Source: Nymphaea colorata
Taxonomy: Eukaryota > Streptophyta > Magnoliopsida > Nymphaeales > Nymphaeaceae
Length of the DNA stretch: 64,000 nucleotides
Direction: 5' to 3'
NCBI RefSeq assembly: GCF_008831285.2
Contig: NC_045147.1
Location: forward strand, 2,072,001-2,136,000
This document shows, one piece after another, positions 1-12,245 of this stretch; within the stretch, counting starts at the first letter, position 1; every line of letters begins with the position of its first letter. A model generated the notes under the pieces. It saw nothing but the letters and a program-made list of their open reading frames with translations, was not told where the DNA came from and made no database searches. A program made the position numbers and the translations under genes.

Positions 1-2873
1 TCAAGTTGTCTAATTATCCAATTCCCCCGTAAAGCAAGTGAGATCATGGTTCTAATAGTACCTGGTTTGACGACAGGGCTGAAAGTTTCAAAGAAGTCGA
101 CTCCTTCTTCTTGGTGAAACCCTTTTGCGACAAGTCTAGCTTTGTGTCGTTCAAGAGTGCCATCTGACCTGCGTTTGATGCAGTACACCCATTTGCATCC
201 CACAACATTCATGTCTGAGGTGCGAGACACAAGAGACCATGTTTTATTCTTGCAAAGAGCTTGAAATTCGTCTTGCATAGCAGCACGCCACTCGTTATGC
301 TTGGTGACTTCATTAAAATTTTTTGGTTCCTTGTCTTCAAGGAGTTTAGTCACCAAGAGACTAGAGAAAGCATAACGAGAGGATGGTTTGAGTGAACCAG
401 TTTGGGAGCGTGTCACCATAGAGTGAGGCCTTGAGGTGACCAGCGGTGCCTCTTGAGGAGCAGGTTGATCTGGACTTGTTTGTGGCGAGTTAGGCGCAAT
501 AAGCGGTCCACTGTCATGAACAGGAGCAGTAGGATTTTCTACAAGGGCACTGCTTGAAGATGAGAGCCATGGAGGCACAAGAACAGCTTGTGGGTGAGTT
601 CCTCGGGCTGAAGTGTCATTAGCTGGTTTTTCAATAAAAGGAAAATTTTCCTCATTGAAAATAACATCTCTGGACACAATAATCTTGAATGAGTTAGGAT
701 CCATGCATAGATAGCCATGATGATTATCACTATAACCCATAAAAACGTGAGCATGAGATCGATAGTCAAGTTTGTTGGATCTATACGCTCTCAAGTTGGG
801 GAAGCGTAAACACCCAAAAGTTTTAAGAAACTTGTAGTTGGGTTCCTTGTTCTAAAGCATTTCAAGAGGACTTGTATTTTTCAAGCCTGCAGCAGGCAAT
901 CGATTTATTAGAAATATTGCAGCTGAAAAGGTAAAATTCCAGAGTTGTTTTGGCACATTGCTGTGAGCCATAAGAGTCAATCCAGTGTCAACGATATGCC
1001 TATGTTTGTGTTCGGAGATGCCATTCTGTTCTTGAGTGTGAGGACAGGAATAACGGTGTTTAATTCCTGCCTTGGAAAAATAGTTGTCCATGCACTTGTA
1101 TTCTCCTCCATCTGTCACTTCAGATTTATGTTTCAACAAAAACAGTCATGTAAATCTTGACCATGCATCAACAAAGATAACATAAAATCGATGTCCATAG
1201 ATACTAGAAATAGGGGCTGGCCCCCATACATTTGAAAAGATGATCTCTAGAGGTTCCAATTTACTGTAATCAATGCGACTAAAGGGCAACTTATGCATTT
1301 TAGCAGTTTGACAAGAAGAACAAATTCTGATATTGCAGTCCGAAAAAAGTAAATTAAAGGAACTAAGCACACGATCAACAATCTTTCTATTTGGATGTCC
1401 CAACCGGGCATGCCATGTAGCGTGACTAGCCTTTTGTCCAATGCAAGCAACTTTTTCTTTAAACTTGTCAAAGTCAAGTGTGTAGCTTCCTCCTTTAACG
1501 TGTCCTCTCAACAGCTTTTGTTTGGATCTGGCATCTCTAATTTTGCACTCTCTTGCATCAAATTCAAAAACAACGTTATTATCTTCAGCAAACCGATGCA
1601 CAGAGAGAAGTTTCTTGGTGATAAGAGGAACATGAAGAATATCATGCATCTTGAAGTTGAGATTTCCAACTTTAAAGGATGAACTACCAATGTGTTTAAT
1701 AGCTAAACCTGTACCATTTCCCACCTTGACAGAGTCAGTGCCCGAGTAAGCGGAATTTATTGACAAAGAGCTGAGATCAGGAGCAACGTGATGGGAAGCA
1801 CCAGAATCAGGATACCACGAATCATCACCGGTGGTCTTAGATGTAGCAGCATTATACGCATGAGGAGGATTGGAATTAGAACTGTCTGATTGCTGGAATA
1901 ATCTGCACGTCTTTGCCGAGTGCCCTATCTTTTCACATAATTGACAAACAATGTGAGAGCGTTGATCATTATAATACCTTTGATTTTGCTGATTGTTGTT
2001 GTAGTTTCCTCGTCCTCGGCCTCGTGAGCGAAATCGACCACCACGGCCTCCACGATAGTTTCCCCTTCCATAATATTGATTTCCGGTACCTTGGTTGGTT
2101 CTGTGAGTGACATTAGCTTCAACTTGTGAGTTGGATGCTTTTTCAACAGAATCATCTTCACCAAGGTAGGCTTCATGGGACAACAAGAGACTAACTAATT
2201 CAGTCATGCTAACAGGATCCTTGCGAATAGATATAGAAATACGAATTGTGTCATACTCTGGTGGAAGACCACGGAGTATATGAAGAATAAAGTCCTCTTC
2301 TTCAACTTTCTTTCCAGCAACTTTGAGATGGTGGGCAATGGATCTAGCTTTTTGAACAAATTGGGAAATAGATTTGCTTCCCTTTCTTAAATTTTGTAGC
2401 TGCTCCTTAAGTTGTAAGATGCGTGCACGTGACTGTGCAGCATAAGCATCTTGCAGAGTGGTCCAGACTTCATAAGACGTTTCCAATCCAATAACTTGGG
2501 AGTGAATAGAGTCAGACAAAGGGGAAATAAGCCAGCTAAGGAGAAGCTGATCTCGCCGGCACCAGTCTATATACTCAGGATTGGGAGCAGATTTGCCATC
2601 CTTGATGACTGTTTTTTGAGGTTCAGTTTTTGATCTGTCAATGAAGCCTTCAAGATCATAGGAGATAAGCAGAGATCGGAATTGAGATGCCCACAATACA
2701 TAGTTATCAGAATCTAACTTGGTTGAAATGAAGTGTTGAAAAGAGGTAGGAGCTGGTAGGCCTGGAAACGGAGAGGAGCTGGCTGTCGTGTCCACGCTGA
2801 AAATAGAGCACCATCCGCTCTGATACCATATGAAAGGAATGAAAAAGTATTCAGAAGTTTTAATGTGCTTCAC
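1..2873 (-). pseudogene. copia gag-pol polyprotein, broken and partial
   Basis: The open frame 2873-1146 encodes a UBN2-type gag region, an RGG-rich linker, a CCHC zinc knuckle (CQLCEKIGHSAKTC), the protease active site (DSGASHH), a GAG-pre-integrase HHCC zinc-binding segment and the start of the integrase core. It stops at 1146 (TGA just after WSRFT). The same frame resumes immediately, but about 20 residues are missing before the TDGGEY block, so the first two catalytic carboxylates are no longer properly spaced. A second stop follows at about 849. From there the frame is open to position 1 and includes the RT start ([26 protein letters not shown]). The first 23 or so codons of the ORF are LTR and primer-site sequence. 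A GTG near 2800, before DTTASSS, may be a lost initiator (inference). Confidence 0.88.
2817..2828 (-). promoter_or_regulatory. Primer-binding site, initiator tRNA-Met
   Basis: The reverse strand reads TGGTATCAGAGC just inside the LTR. This is complementary to the 3' end of plant initiator tRNA-Met, the usual primer of copia reverse transcription. Confidence 0.85.
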
Positions 2874-3117
2874 CTGTTAAGGCTACATCCACGATGCAAG
2901 GACACACACTACCGTGGTTCCTACTTTCCTTTTATAAACTCTGTTGCTTTACAATGGATGGGGATAACCTTTTCAGTTTTAACAGACTTGATAAGGTTTA
3001 CCCTTTCAGTTACATCCTCTTTACATGAGGATGGATTACATGCTAACGTGGTTCCACATTTGGTGGAGCTGATGTAACCAACTGCACGTTCATTGTGATC
3101 AGGACGAGAGTCTTTCA
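2831..3117 (-). repeat. 5' LTR of copia element (about 287 bp)
   Basis: On the + strand the block starts TGAAAGG and ends TCTTTCA, giving the TG...CA ends with a short inverted repeat (TGAAAG/CTTTCA). It lies two bases from the primer-binding site. On the reverse strand a TATA-like box (TATAAAAGG) sits near 2930-2938, as expected for an LTR promoter. The outer boundary is inferred from the inverted repeat because the partner LTR is outside the window. Confidence 0.65.
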
Positions 3118-5240
3118 CAAAACTCACCATTCAAAGTAGTTATGAATGCAAAGCTTTTAAAAAACCCACCTTCGGGTGAGCGGGAGAGAACCCACCACCA
3201 CCTGAATGAGAGGCCAAATTTCCCTTTTCTTCCACTTACCCTAGGGTCTAGAGTGGCTTTGGGATCTGGGTAGACGCATAGTATACTCTTCAACTCAAGT
3301 ATTGCACATATTACTACTTGCAGTTTAAAAGAGTGGGATTTATGAGAATCGACTCAAGGATGTGTCAACAGTGTGCTACTCAGGCGGACCAGCTATGCCT
3401 TATTTTGATTGGCTTTCTCTTTCACCCATTTAACTTGGGAATTTTGATGTCCATGTTTGTTGCCGCATTTGCTTCTTCGGCCTCTCACATGGGGAAGAAA
3501 ATAAAGTTGACGTCTTAACAACCCAGTAGAATGTGAGTTCTCAATTGATGACATGGAACAAAAAAGAAAAGGTGGAAGGTTGATCTTTTAGTAAACTGAA
3601 TTGCAGGCGGATCTCTATGGGGTTTTGATTAGTACCGTAACTTGGGGAGTGCAGGGGAGGTGATTCAAGTATGGCTCATCACTTGAATCGGTTGAGTTCG
3701 TGCCATGCTCATCTTTGTTTCAGTTCAGCAAATTAACAACTTTACATGGGCTTTGCTCGCTTGGACTTGTGAACTGATTGCCAACAGACGTTTTAAAATT
3801 TTACGTCGAATTTGATTCGATTTAGTTCTTTAAACAAATGAGCTTTTAATGAGCTGTTGACTGGGTTTAAAGATTGTTAGAAATTTGCGACGAGATTTAA
3901 ACCATTCATTGTGGAATTCCTTTTCCCTTGTCGGTCGTCTTTCCTTTTTCCTTTCAGGATGACAATGTCTTTCAAAAGAGGGAGAGAGAGAGAGAGAGAG
4001 TAAATAGAGGTCTAAAAGGGGGACGTTAGAAAGTAAAATGGAAGGTGGCATTATACTTTTATATGTTTACATATATAAGAGAATTCTATGCTGCCATGTA
4101 TAGGTGGTTAAAAATGTAAAATTTTATCATTAAAAGTACTATGAATCATTGCTAAAAACACGTGGCTACTTTATAAACCATCACTAATATTCACATGACA
4201 GCAGTTTTTTTGAATGGTTTTTCAATTTTTGGTCATCTAACAACATTTAGCATACAACAACTTAAATAAATGAAAATTAAGGTCGATAAAGGTACCATGT
4301 TATATATAATTCCTTTTGATTTATACTTTGGACATTGAAACTTGGTTAAAAATGAAGGTCATTGGCACATTAGCTGGGGCCAGTAGCTTATTGTTGGCAC
4401 ACATTCGAGTGGCATGAGCACCTATATTCTTTGTTCAAATGGAAGAAACCGATGCATTAGTTGTACAGTGTCAGCACCAGCTCATGCATTGATGCAACAT
4501 TAAACCCTGAGTGAAAAGGAAAGGGAGGGGTTTTTCTCCTCCTCAACCCAAAAATCTTGAGGTTGCGGTTGATAACCTTGAATCTGAGGTTGGATTTACT
4601 GTGTAAATATGAGATTTATTAAACTGCAGATTTCAGATCCGTGAGAATGTTGAAATCCATGGATCTCAAATCGGAAAGAGATTCTGGCTTCCATTGTGGA
4701 TTTTAGATCCACACGTGAAGGTAGAGAGGGGAGGAGAAAGGGGAGGTTGAGAGAGTGCAAACATGGGCTTTTAAAACCTCATATCTAAGATATGAGGTTC
4801 TAAAATCTGCCCTGAATTTAAGATCCAATGAATCGGAGAAAGGAAGGGGCCTTTCCTCCTGCTCACACCCTAAATTAAAGTTTTTAAGAAAATATGCTCA
4901 AAATTTTGGTGTAAAAGAAAAAAAAAGTATGTTCCTTTCATTCAACCATTAGTTTTGTTTATATAATTTAATTTATCCAGTAAATAAAACATATTTCCGC
5001 TAGCGGCGCCGCTGGCCGAAGGCTGTCTGCCCGTCCATTATGGTTTCAGCAAAATTGGAGTCTATTCTTGTAAATGGTTCGAGCTGCTGAACAGGAGAAA
5101 CTAGAAAGGCCGAAGAATGGCCACCGACATTTTCTCCCCCTCGTGTTTGAATGTTTGACGACGTAGAAGGAAGTGGACATCGATCCTCAAGGTCAGGTGC
5201 CGACCATGTCTCTCCTTAACCTCCGCCTTATAATCAAGAG
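3118..5240. other. Intergenic, no gene recognised
   Basis: AT-rich sequence between the copia LTR and the PPR gene. It contains a short GA microsatellite at about 3979-4000. No ORF resembles a known family. The last 200 bp are CT-rich on the + strand and probably include the PPR promoter and leader, but no clear TATA box is visible. Confidence 0.6.
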
Positions 5241-7079
5241 ATGTGCACCTGTCTTCTGCTTCCGCGATGTCCAATCGCCCGTCACCACATTCTTCTTCCC
5301 CTCTCTCTGTTTCACAAGGTTGGACCAAGAATCCCACTACCCAAGTCCTGTCCTCTCTTCATGGGCCGTCGCCACCACTCCTCCATCACCTATAATTCCC
5401 ATTTAAATAAGTGTTCCTCTCTAAGAGAGCTCAAAATGATTCATGCCCAAATAGTCACCAGCGGTCTCTCCTCGAACCTGTCGTTGGCAACGAAGCTAAT
5501 CAGTGTTTCGAACTCAGTGGCCGTTAGAATGGACTACGCACGTCAAGTGTTCGATGCAATGCCTGAGAAAGATGTCTTTATATGGAACACTGTCATCAGA
5601 GGTTATGCTGATTCCGGGCCATGCAAAGAAGCACTTGTTCTTTACTGTCAGATGCACAGGGATGGTCGGCATCCAGACCATTTCACTTTTCCGTTCGTGG
5701 TTCGTTCATGTGGTGTGCTATCGGCTCTTTTTTTGGGGAAGCAGGCCCACTGCAATGCCATTAAGAATTGCTTCGATTATGATATCTTTGTCCAGACATC
5801 GTTAGTGGCAATGTATTGTCAGTGTGGGGATGTCGACAATGCTAAGTTGATTTTCAATGAGATGGAGTTGAAAAACACAGCCTCCTGGACGGCTATGATT
5901 GCTGGTTACGTGCAAAATGCATATTTTAGCGACGCCTTGGTACTCTTCCATCAGATGTTGGAATCAGAAGTAAGGCCGAATTCGATCACGTTGGTGAGCA
6001 TTCTTCCTGCTTGTGCAAATACGGATCAACTCTACCAAGGAATGCTGATTCATGCTTATGCATTTAAGCTAGGTTTGGATGCAGATATTTCATTTATCAA
6101 CACTTTGATCTCTATGTATTCAAAGTGTAAGAATGTTGATATTTCCAGGTCCTTGTTTGATAGGATGGAGTTTAGAAATTTAGTTTCCTGGAATTCCATG
6201 ATCGCCGCTTACGAGAATAATGATCAGCCCAGGAAAGCTCTCAAGCTTTTCAGGCGAATGAAGACAGAGGGGGTTAACTTTGATTACATAACAATGGTTA
6301 GTGTAATTTCTGCCTGTGCTAAGTTGGGGGCTCTAAATACAGGAAGACGAGTGCATGAGCTGGTAGAAATGAAGGGGCTCAGTTCCAACCCCTCCATTAC
6401 CCATGCACTTCTGGACATGTATGCGAAGTGTGGCAGTGTAGAATTGGCACGTAAAGTATTCGACAGCTTAAATGAGAAAACTGTGGTATCTTGGAGCTCT
6501 ATGATTGGGGCATATGCGGCACATGGGCATGGTTTGGAGGCTATGTTGCTTTTCACTGACATGCATGGACAAGGAGTGAGACCAAATGGAATTACTTTCA
6601 CAGCTATTTTGACTGCGTGCAGTCATGCAGGTCTTGTGGAAGAAGGTAAGAAGCATTTTGATGGCATGACAAGGTATTTTAACCTTGTACCTGGTGTTGA
6701 GCACTACACTTGTATGGTGGACCTTCTTGGTCGTGCTGGACGGCTAGTTGAAGCATATGACTTCATTCAGAAAATGCCAATCCAGCCCGATGCTGATGTT
6801 TGGGCAGCCCTTCTTGGTGCCTGTAGAATTCATCGCAATCTGGAGATCGCAGAGCTTGTGGCAGAAAAAATCTCTTTGGATCATCAGACTATTAACTATT
6901 ATGTACTTTTGTCAAATATCTATGCTGAAGCTGGTAGGTGGGATGATGTAGCTCGGTTAAGAATGTTGATAGAAAAGCGACAGCTGAGAAAGATTCCTGG
7001 TCGAAGTTCATTGGAGATAATAAAAGATTCTATGCATTCCTCTCAGGTTAAAGGTTATGCCTGTCATGGAAGTATATAA
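5241..7079 (+). CDS. PLS-class pentatricopeptide repeat protein, E subgroup
   Basis: 612-codon intronless ORF. PPR motifs run from about residue 50 to 515, with typical signatures (IHAQIVTSG, ARQVFDAMPEKDVFIWN, MYAKCGSVELARKVFD, ACSHAGLVEEG, HYTCMVDLLGRAG). An E domain follows at about 520-590 (VWAALLGACRIHRNLEIAE, YVLLSNIYAEAGRWDDVARL). Proteins of this class bind organellar transcripts, and E-type members usually act in C-to-U RNA editing in mitochondria or plastids, recruiting a DYW deaminase in trans; that role is inferred. An in-frame ATG at 5361 (residue 41, MGRRHH) is an alternative start. The upstream ATG has a purine at -3. The N-terminus is basic and could be an organelle-targeting peptide. 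The end after SSLEI does not look like E+ and appears frameshifted. Ortholog identity is not assigned. Confidence 0.93.
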   Translation: MCTCLLLPRCPIARHHILLPLSLFHKVGPRIPLPKSCPLFMGRRHHSSITYNSHLNKCSSLRELKMIHAQIVTSGLSSNLSLATKLISVSNSVAVRMDYARQVFDAMPEKDVFIWNTVIRGYADSGPCKEALVLYCQMHRDGRHPDHFTFPFVVRSCGVLSALFLGKQAHCNAIKNCFDYDIFVQTSLVAMYCQCGDVDNAKLIFNEMELKNTASWTAMIAGYVQNAYFSDALVLFHQMLESEVRPNSITLVSILPACANTDQLYQGMLIHAYAFKLGLDADISFINTLISMYSKCKNVDISRSLFDRMEFRNLVSWNSMIAAYENNDQPRKALKLFRRMKTEGVNFDYITMVSVISACAKLGALNTGRRVHELVEMKGLSSNPSITHALLDMYAKCGSVELARKVFDSLNEKTVVSWSSMIGAYAAHGHGLEAMLLFTDMHGQGVRPNGITFTAILTACSHAGLVEEGKKHFDGMTRYFNLVPGVEHYTCMVDLLGRAGRLVEAYDFIQKMPIQPDADVWAALLGACRIHRNLEIAELVAEKISLDHQTINYYVLLSNIYAEAGRWDDVARLRMLIEKRQLRKIPGRSSLEIIKDSMHSSQVKGYACHGSI

Positions 7080-9004
7080 GTGAAGTTGCATCGTGAACTG
7101 TTTGGCTGGTTCCATATTGCAGATTATCTGCTTGATACGCTTAAATTGGGAGTCACATAATCTTCAGCCTCAGGGAAAGATAAGCTAAAAATAACATGGT
7201 ATTTGATGTATTTATGTCCATTCCTCGTGAAACTGCTTTCATCCACGCTCTTATCATCAGCGGTAAATATGAAGAGCAACTGCAGTGACAAGGAATAGAT
7301 AGGAATAGAAACTGAATGAGAGAGAAGTCTTCTGCATTTTTTGACATGCTCAAAACCATCAAATTTCCACCAGTATATGGTCATATGCATTGAAGAAAAA
7401 TTCTCCTACCAAGCTTACGAGTGCTTGTAAAATTGCTTATTGCCAGCATGGAGGAAGTGGGAATTGGAAAATATTGGCCAGTGTGAAGTCATTATTCCTT
7501 GGATTTATGAAGGCAATTTTGTTTGAAACAGAAACCGAGTGAAAGCAGAAAGGTTAAGAAGGAACATATTGTAAAGACTCTGATTCAGGGATTGAAGCAA
7601 ACAACATGAGCTGTGTGAATTTAAAGCTTCTTGCTGTGGCATATCTGAAGTACTTCTAATGCATGGAAGTGGATAAGTCAGTGAAAAACTTGCAGTTTGA
7701 GCCTTCCTCTCTCTGTGTACTATATTTGTTTTGATGGTAATTGTTCATATGGTCATATGAAGGCACTATTGATTGGTTTACACGCTGGCCAAAAGGAGAA
7801 CAGTAAAGAAGGAAGATTTTGCAAAAGTTTGTCCAAAGATTCTATTCGAAGGTTGAAACAGACAAGAAGGCAGTACAGATTCGAGCTTTTTGCCAAGGTG
7901 TTCTTGCGTACCTAGAGTATTACAAACGGATGGAAGTGGGGAGTTTCACAAAACATGGAATTTGAACCTTCCTCTTGCCATGTATTATATTTGTTTTGCA
8001 AGTTATTGCTTATGTGAAACTTTTATTTTAAACCTCGCTAAACAAAATTTTGGATGCTGAAATTCTTGAAATAGAAGCACAAACAGTTGTAATCCTTGTC
8101 GTCAGCAGGAAGTGCTTTAATTAGCATTCATGGTTGAAATACCGTTTATTTTTCCCAAGCCTGTCAAATCTCCAAAAGCTTTGGACTGGAAAGCTTCACT
8201 CTCATCATTTTGTAAAGATTATATGTCTCGGATGACAATGTATTTTGGTATTTTTACCCAGTAGTTGATAACGGAAATGGTATTCCTGAAGTTAAAAATG
8301 GAAGAAATTATGACCTGGTTGATATGTGAAAAGTTCTATTGCATACGAGTAGACATGCTATTTTCTGCATCAAATAAGCAACATGCGGAGGTGACACGCA
8401 TAAAAAGTTTAAATTTTCAAAAGATTTGTATGGATTTCTTGTATTTGTGTGGTTTCAGGTACAGAATGTGTTACTAGTGGCAGCATTCTATTGCTTTTTG
8501 CTTAACCATATTTTCACTGGCTTTTTTGAACGATTTCCAATTTTTAGCTTATCTTTGTTTCCAGTTCGCTTACAGTTTCGTTTTTCTTATTCAACTTCTA
8601 TTTTTATTTTCTTGCACAATTCTCATGGAATTCTCGTCGCAGTTGTATGGTCATTTTCAGGATATCAAAGTTCAGTGCTTTGTGCAAAGCCCTACTCTTT
8701 GCGACTAGAGAGAGGGCAGTGAAAGTTCCCCCTGCTCCCTCGAAGCCAAAGACACTTTGCATGAATGATCCATCAGGCATAGACGGTCACTGCAGAAGCC
8801 TCTTTCTTTTCTCTTACGTGCTTCTCGGGTAATGGTACTTTCTCACAGATCTAGGCCGTTCTGCAGCTTGTTAACATTTAAATGGCACTACACTAATTCC
8901 CAAAGATGGTTACTGAAACCAAGATGTCACGAATAAAGTCCTAAGGTCACTGGTTTTAGAACAATCGGTAGGGATGAACCTTGCTAGAAATCTCAACAAT
9001 CACG
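7080..9004. other. PPR downstream region, no gene recognised
   Basis: About 1.9 kb with only short, biased ORFs. A gene-like 3' UTR for the PPR gene is likely in the first few hundred bases. No coding family, tRNA or transposon end was recognised. Confidence 0.5.
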
Positions 9005-9215
9005 AAATCATATTACAAATAAAATTGTGTCCTTATTGAAATTAAACAGAATGGCTTTGGCTACTACTGCAAAATATACAGGATACTTGATAAAGAAGAT
9101 AAAGCAGTGATGGGACCTGAAGAATTCGGCCTTGGTGCTACGACTGTCTGTAAAAGAAAAATGGGAGCCTGTTTGCTGCCCTCACCACCATTTGTAAGAG
9201 GAAATAAGAGAGCGA

Positions 9216-12089
9216 TTACTCAAGGTGCTTTTGGAAGGCATCAGTGAGGACAGTTTCGGACTGCAAAGAGGCCTTGAGTATCTCTATACACTGTAAACAA
9301 CATACCAACCACATTAATACAGCTACTCGCATGCATGATTCAAAGATCAGATAAATGCTGCGAAGGTTACGCATGTATGCTAATGTTATATCGCTGAATC
9401 CTGCTAAAACGCCTGACCAATGTGGAAACAGCTTTTCAAAACAGAGTTGCAGTCTGGGATGGAGTTGATAAATGAAACTTTACCTTTGAGCACCATTTAC
9501 AGGATGATGTTTTCGGTGATTCCATCGTCGATTGCTTTCTGGCAATACCAAGTTTTAACAGCACATTTTCACAAAGAAAACATATTTTGGCAACACGGAG
9601 ACTTCAATTTCTTCTTGAACTTAGGGCCCCCAATTAGTCTTTTATGTACAAGAAATGTATCGTTGGAGATTGAGAGACTACCCATTTGGGAAAAGTAGGG
9701 TCTCTTTTGTTTTTGGTAAGGGAAACCACAGAGTTTTTTTGGCTGAGCGGCACTCGAGTCACCAGCCCCGGTCTAATATAAGCATCTCATGTAATTTTTA
9801 ATGCATCACAATATAATTTTGAATTTTTAAACTTAAACTTTTAATAGGATGGTGTGGACGGTGGCTTGTACCAGTCCCCATGTATCTCCGCCACTGAAAG
9901 CCACCGATTTTTGTTTCTTAATGTGCAGGAACTGGAATGTTTACCATACCCTTTTTACTTGCCCGCAGTGTAAAACCCTTGGCTAATACGACTTGCTCTC
10001 TAACATGTGATCGCAGATGATGGTTATTGAACTTTAGACCTCCAATTTGAAGATTTCAATCAAACGCACTTAGGAGCCTTTGTAAACAAGTAGGAGTTAT
10101 TTCATCTTGGATCTCTAACAACTGCCTGTAGGAGGTGCTGGTTACCAAGACTTCTCCAAATGCATAAACTCCTATTCATTGATTTGTGCAAAATATATAA
10201 CGGAAATGTGTTTCTTCATCTTGTAAAATTGCTTTGATTTATTTATTTATCAACGGTACATGCTGCACGTCCAACCAATTTGTTGAAAAATCTCGAGTTT
10301 AAAATATAGTTATATAACTCTCTTGGAAAACTATATTCTCACTTTTCACTATCATGAGAATTCCACAACAACCTTTATATATATTTTTTAAAAAAACGTA
10401 GTTCATTTGATTTGTTTCCATCTCATTCACTGTTGTGAATTCAATAAAAGATGCAAACGTAATTGTCGAACAAGCTGAAAATTTTGAAAATAAAGAAGCG
10501 CGATGAATGTTTAATAGGTTGAGAAATAGACCCTACTATTGGAGTTGTTAAAAGTAAAGAAGTCGAAGTTTAGTTCGCCTAACTTGATGATAACTTATTT
10601 GAAGAAATCATGTGATCTTTTGTTGGGTCTTATAGAAAGGGGCATCATCAATGCATTTCCCCTTACAAATCCCTATCCAGAATTGGTCGTCAGGATGTTA
10701 ATATATTCGATTTAGAGTGAATAGTTGACCGAACGATTTTTTTCTTTTTTTAAGATCAGATATGAAAAAAAATATATTCTATTAAGAAATCAGACAAATT
10801 TTGGATTCAAGGAACGTCAATCGATTGGATTCAGATTTGGGTCAGGACATAGACAAATATTTGATCCGATTAGGATTCAGATTCAGATCTGATTTAGCTT
10901 TAAACAAATTATTATATTCAATGCTGTTACATTTTGAAAATGGGACAGATTCTGTTCAAAATACGGATTCTGATTTGAATATGAATCTAAAAATCTGACT
11001 CGTATCATATTCGGATTTTGAAATTGCATTTCAGATTTAAATTTGGATATGACTTTTTTTTTTGTATTTGAATCTAAATTGGAGCTGAATATGTAAACAT
11101 TTAGATGCGGTTAAGAGTACATCTTATTCAAATAACTGACATCCTTAATTGATTGGTTCAAACCATACTGGTAGCAAATAAATTCAAGTCTGTGGTGGAT
11201 CCGAGAGTGCCACATTTCAAGTTTCCACCAATTTTTAAAATATTTTCTTATTGTTAATCATTTTATACAGTTTTTTTCCTTTGTTGTTTTATAAAATGAC
11301 TTTTTAACGTTAAGTTCATTATATCGTAAAGCTTCGGGAAACCGCATGAAAAGGCAGGATGCCCAACTACTAGACATATAAAACGCAAGAATTCAGGCAA
11401 AGAGGAGAGAGAGAGAGAGAGAGCACCTCAGCCTTGCCCACAGCAATGTCCTTCTCCTCCAATATGGTCGTATCAGTTATGTCCATCTTCTTCACGAGGG
11501 AAAGCGTGGTGATGGGAAGCACGAAAAGATCATCGGTTATCACGTAGCCCACCAGATCTCTCACGCTTTTCCCACTCTTGCCAACCGACGTCGCCGGCCT
11601 GGTAGGAGCTCGAAGAGTCACCTCCGTGCCCATCGGATTCCCGCAAGCCGAACATTTGTCCGTCGGATCCGTGGTGACAAAGTCCCTGCACCTGTTGTAG
11701 TACACGGCGTTGCACCTGTAGTACCTCGCCGGCGGCGCGGTCGTCGGCGACGCCGGCGCTGGCAGGATCGCCATCAGCTGCCCGCGAAGCAGGGGATGGA
11801 CTTCGGGGGACAGAAGCACTTCCTTCGTCACCGGCGGCTCCATGTAGATGTCGTCCAGCGTCTCAACGCTCCCGTGCAGGTTGGTCAGACTCCCGGGCAT
11901 GGCTTCCTCCGACAGGATCTTAGTTACTGTCTTAAGGGGGAGAGTTAGCAGGCTGAACAGAAGGTCCACGAAATCCTTGCCTGCTTCTGCATACACCACC
12001 TTCTTCTCCTTCGGGTTGATCACCAGTTTGACAGAATGCGTCTTCTCTGGAGCCTTAGTAGCCGAGGAGCTGCTGCTGCTGCTGGACAT
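9216..12089 (-). CDS. DUF674 family protein, copy A (two exons)
   Basis: Exon 1 is 12089-11427 (221 codons) and exon 2 is 9290-9216 (24 codons plus stop), giving a 245-residue protein. The donor is GAG|GTGCTC at 11427/11426 and the acceptor TTTACAG at 9291; both are phase 0. Exon 1 has the DUF674 N-terminal pattern (VKLVINPKEKKVVYAEAGKDFVDLLFS, LTLPLKTV, GSLTNLHGSVE), then a cysteine-bearing region (YYRCN, a later CSACG) and ITDDLFVLP. Exon 2 supplies the conserved end (EILKASLQSETVLTDAF). Many DUF674 proteins have two such modules of about 220 residues; this one has one. A serine run follows the start Met. Function is unknown. The intron of 2.1 kb begins with a CT microsatellite, so reading straight on from exon 1 gives a false C-terminus (LSLSLSPLCL). 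Confidence 0.88.
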
Positions 12090-12193
12090 TGCAACAAGAA
12101 ACTGATATCTCTTTGGCGAAGAAGGTGGGGAATTTTGTGTAGGATTGTGTTTATGCGAAGCTGGGGAGAGACAATTGGAATAAATAGCTTCCG

Positions 12194-12200
<7 letters not shown>

Positions 12201-12241
<41 letters not shown>
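12201..12241. repeat. (GA)n microsatellite upstream of DUF674 copy A
   Basis: About 20 GA dinucleotides at 110-150 bp upstream of the start codon (CT on the coding strand). Copy B has a shorter run at the matching place (about 16377-16402). Confidence 0.95.

Positions 12242-12245
<4 letters not shown>

Larger units (their letters stand above)
1..3117 (-). mobile_element. Ty1/copia retrotransposon, truncated by window edge
   Basis: Reverse-strand copia element, read from its 5' LTR (right end) towards position 1. In order it shows the LTR (2831-3117), a primer-binding site matching initiator tRNA-Met (2817-2828), gag with a zinc knuckle, protease, GAG-pre-integrase, integrase core and the start of reverse transcriptase. 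The copia order (integrase before RT) is visible directly. The element leaves the window at the first conserved RT aspartate block, so the rest of RT, RNase H and the 3' LTR lie to the left. Two in-frame stops and a short deletion in integrase indicate that this copy is dead. Confidence 0.93.

Noticed and set aside
539-769. 76-residue reverse-strand ORF inside the first copia
   Set aside because: It is a shadow frame. The true pol frame here reads NKLDYRSHAHVFMGYSDNHHG in another phase.
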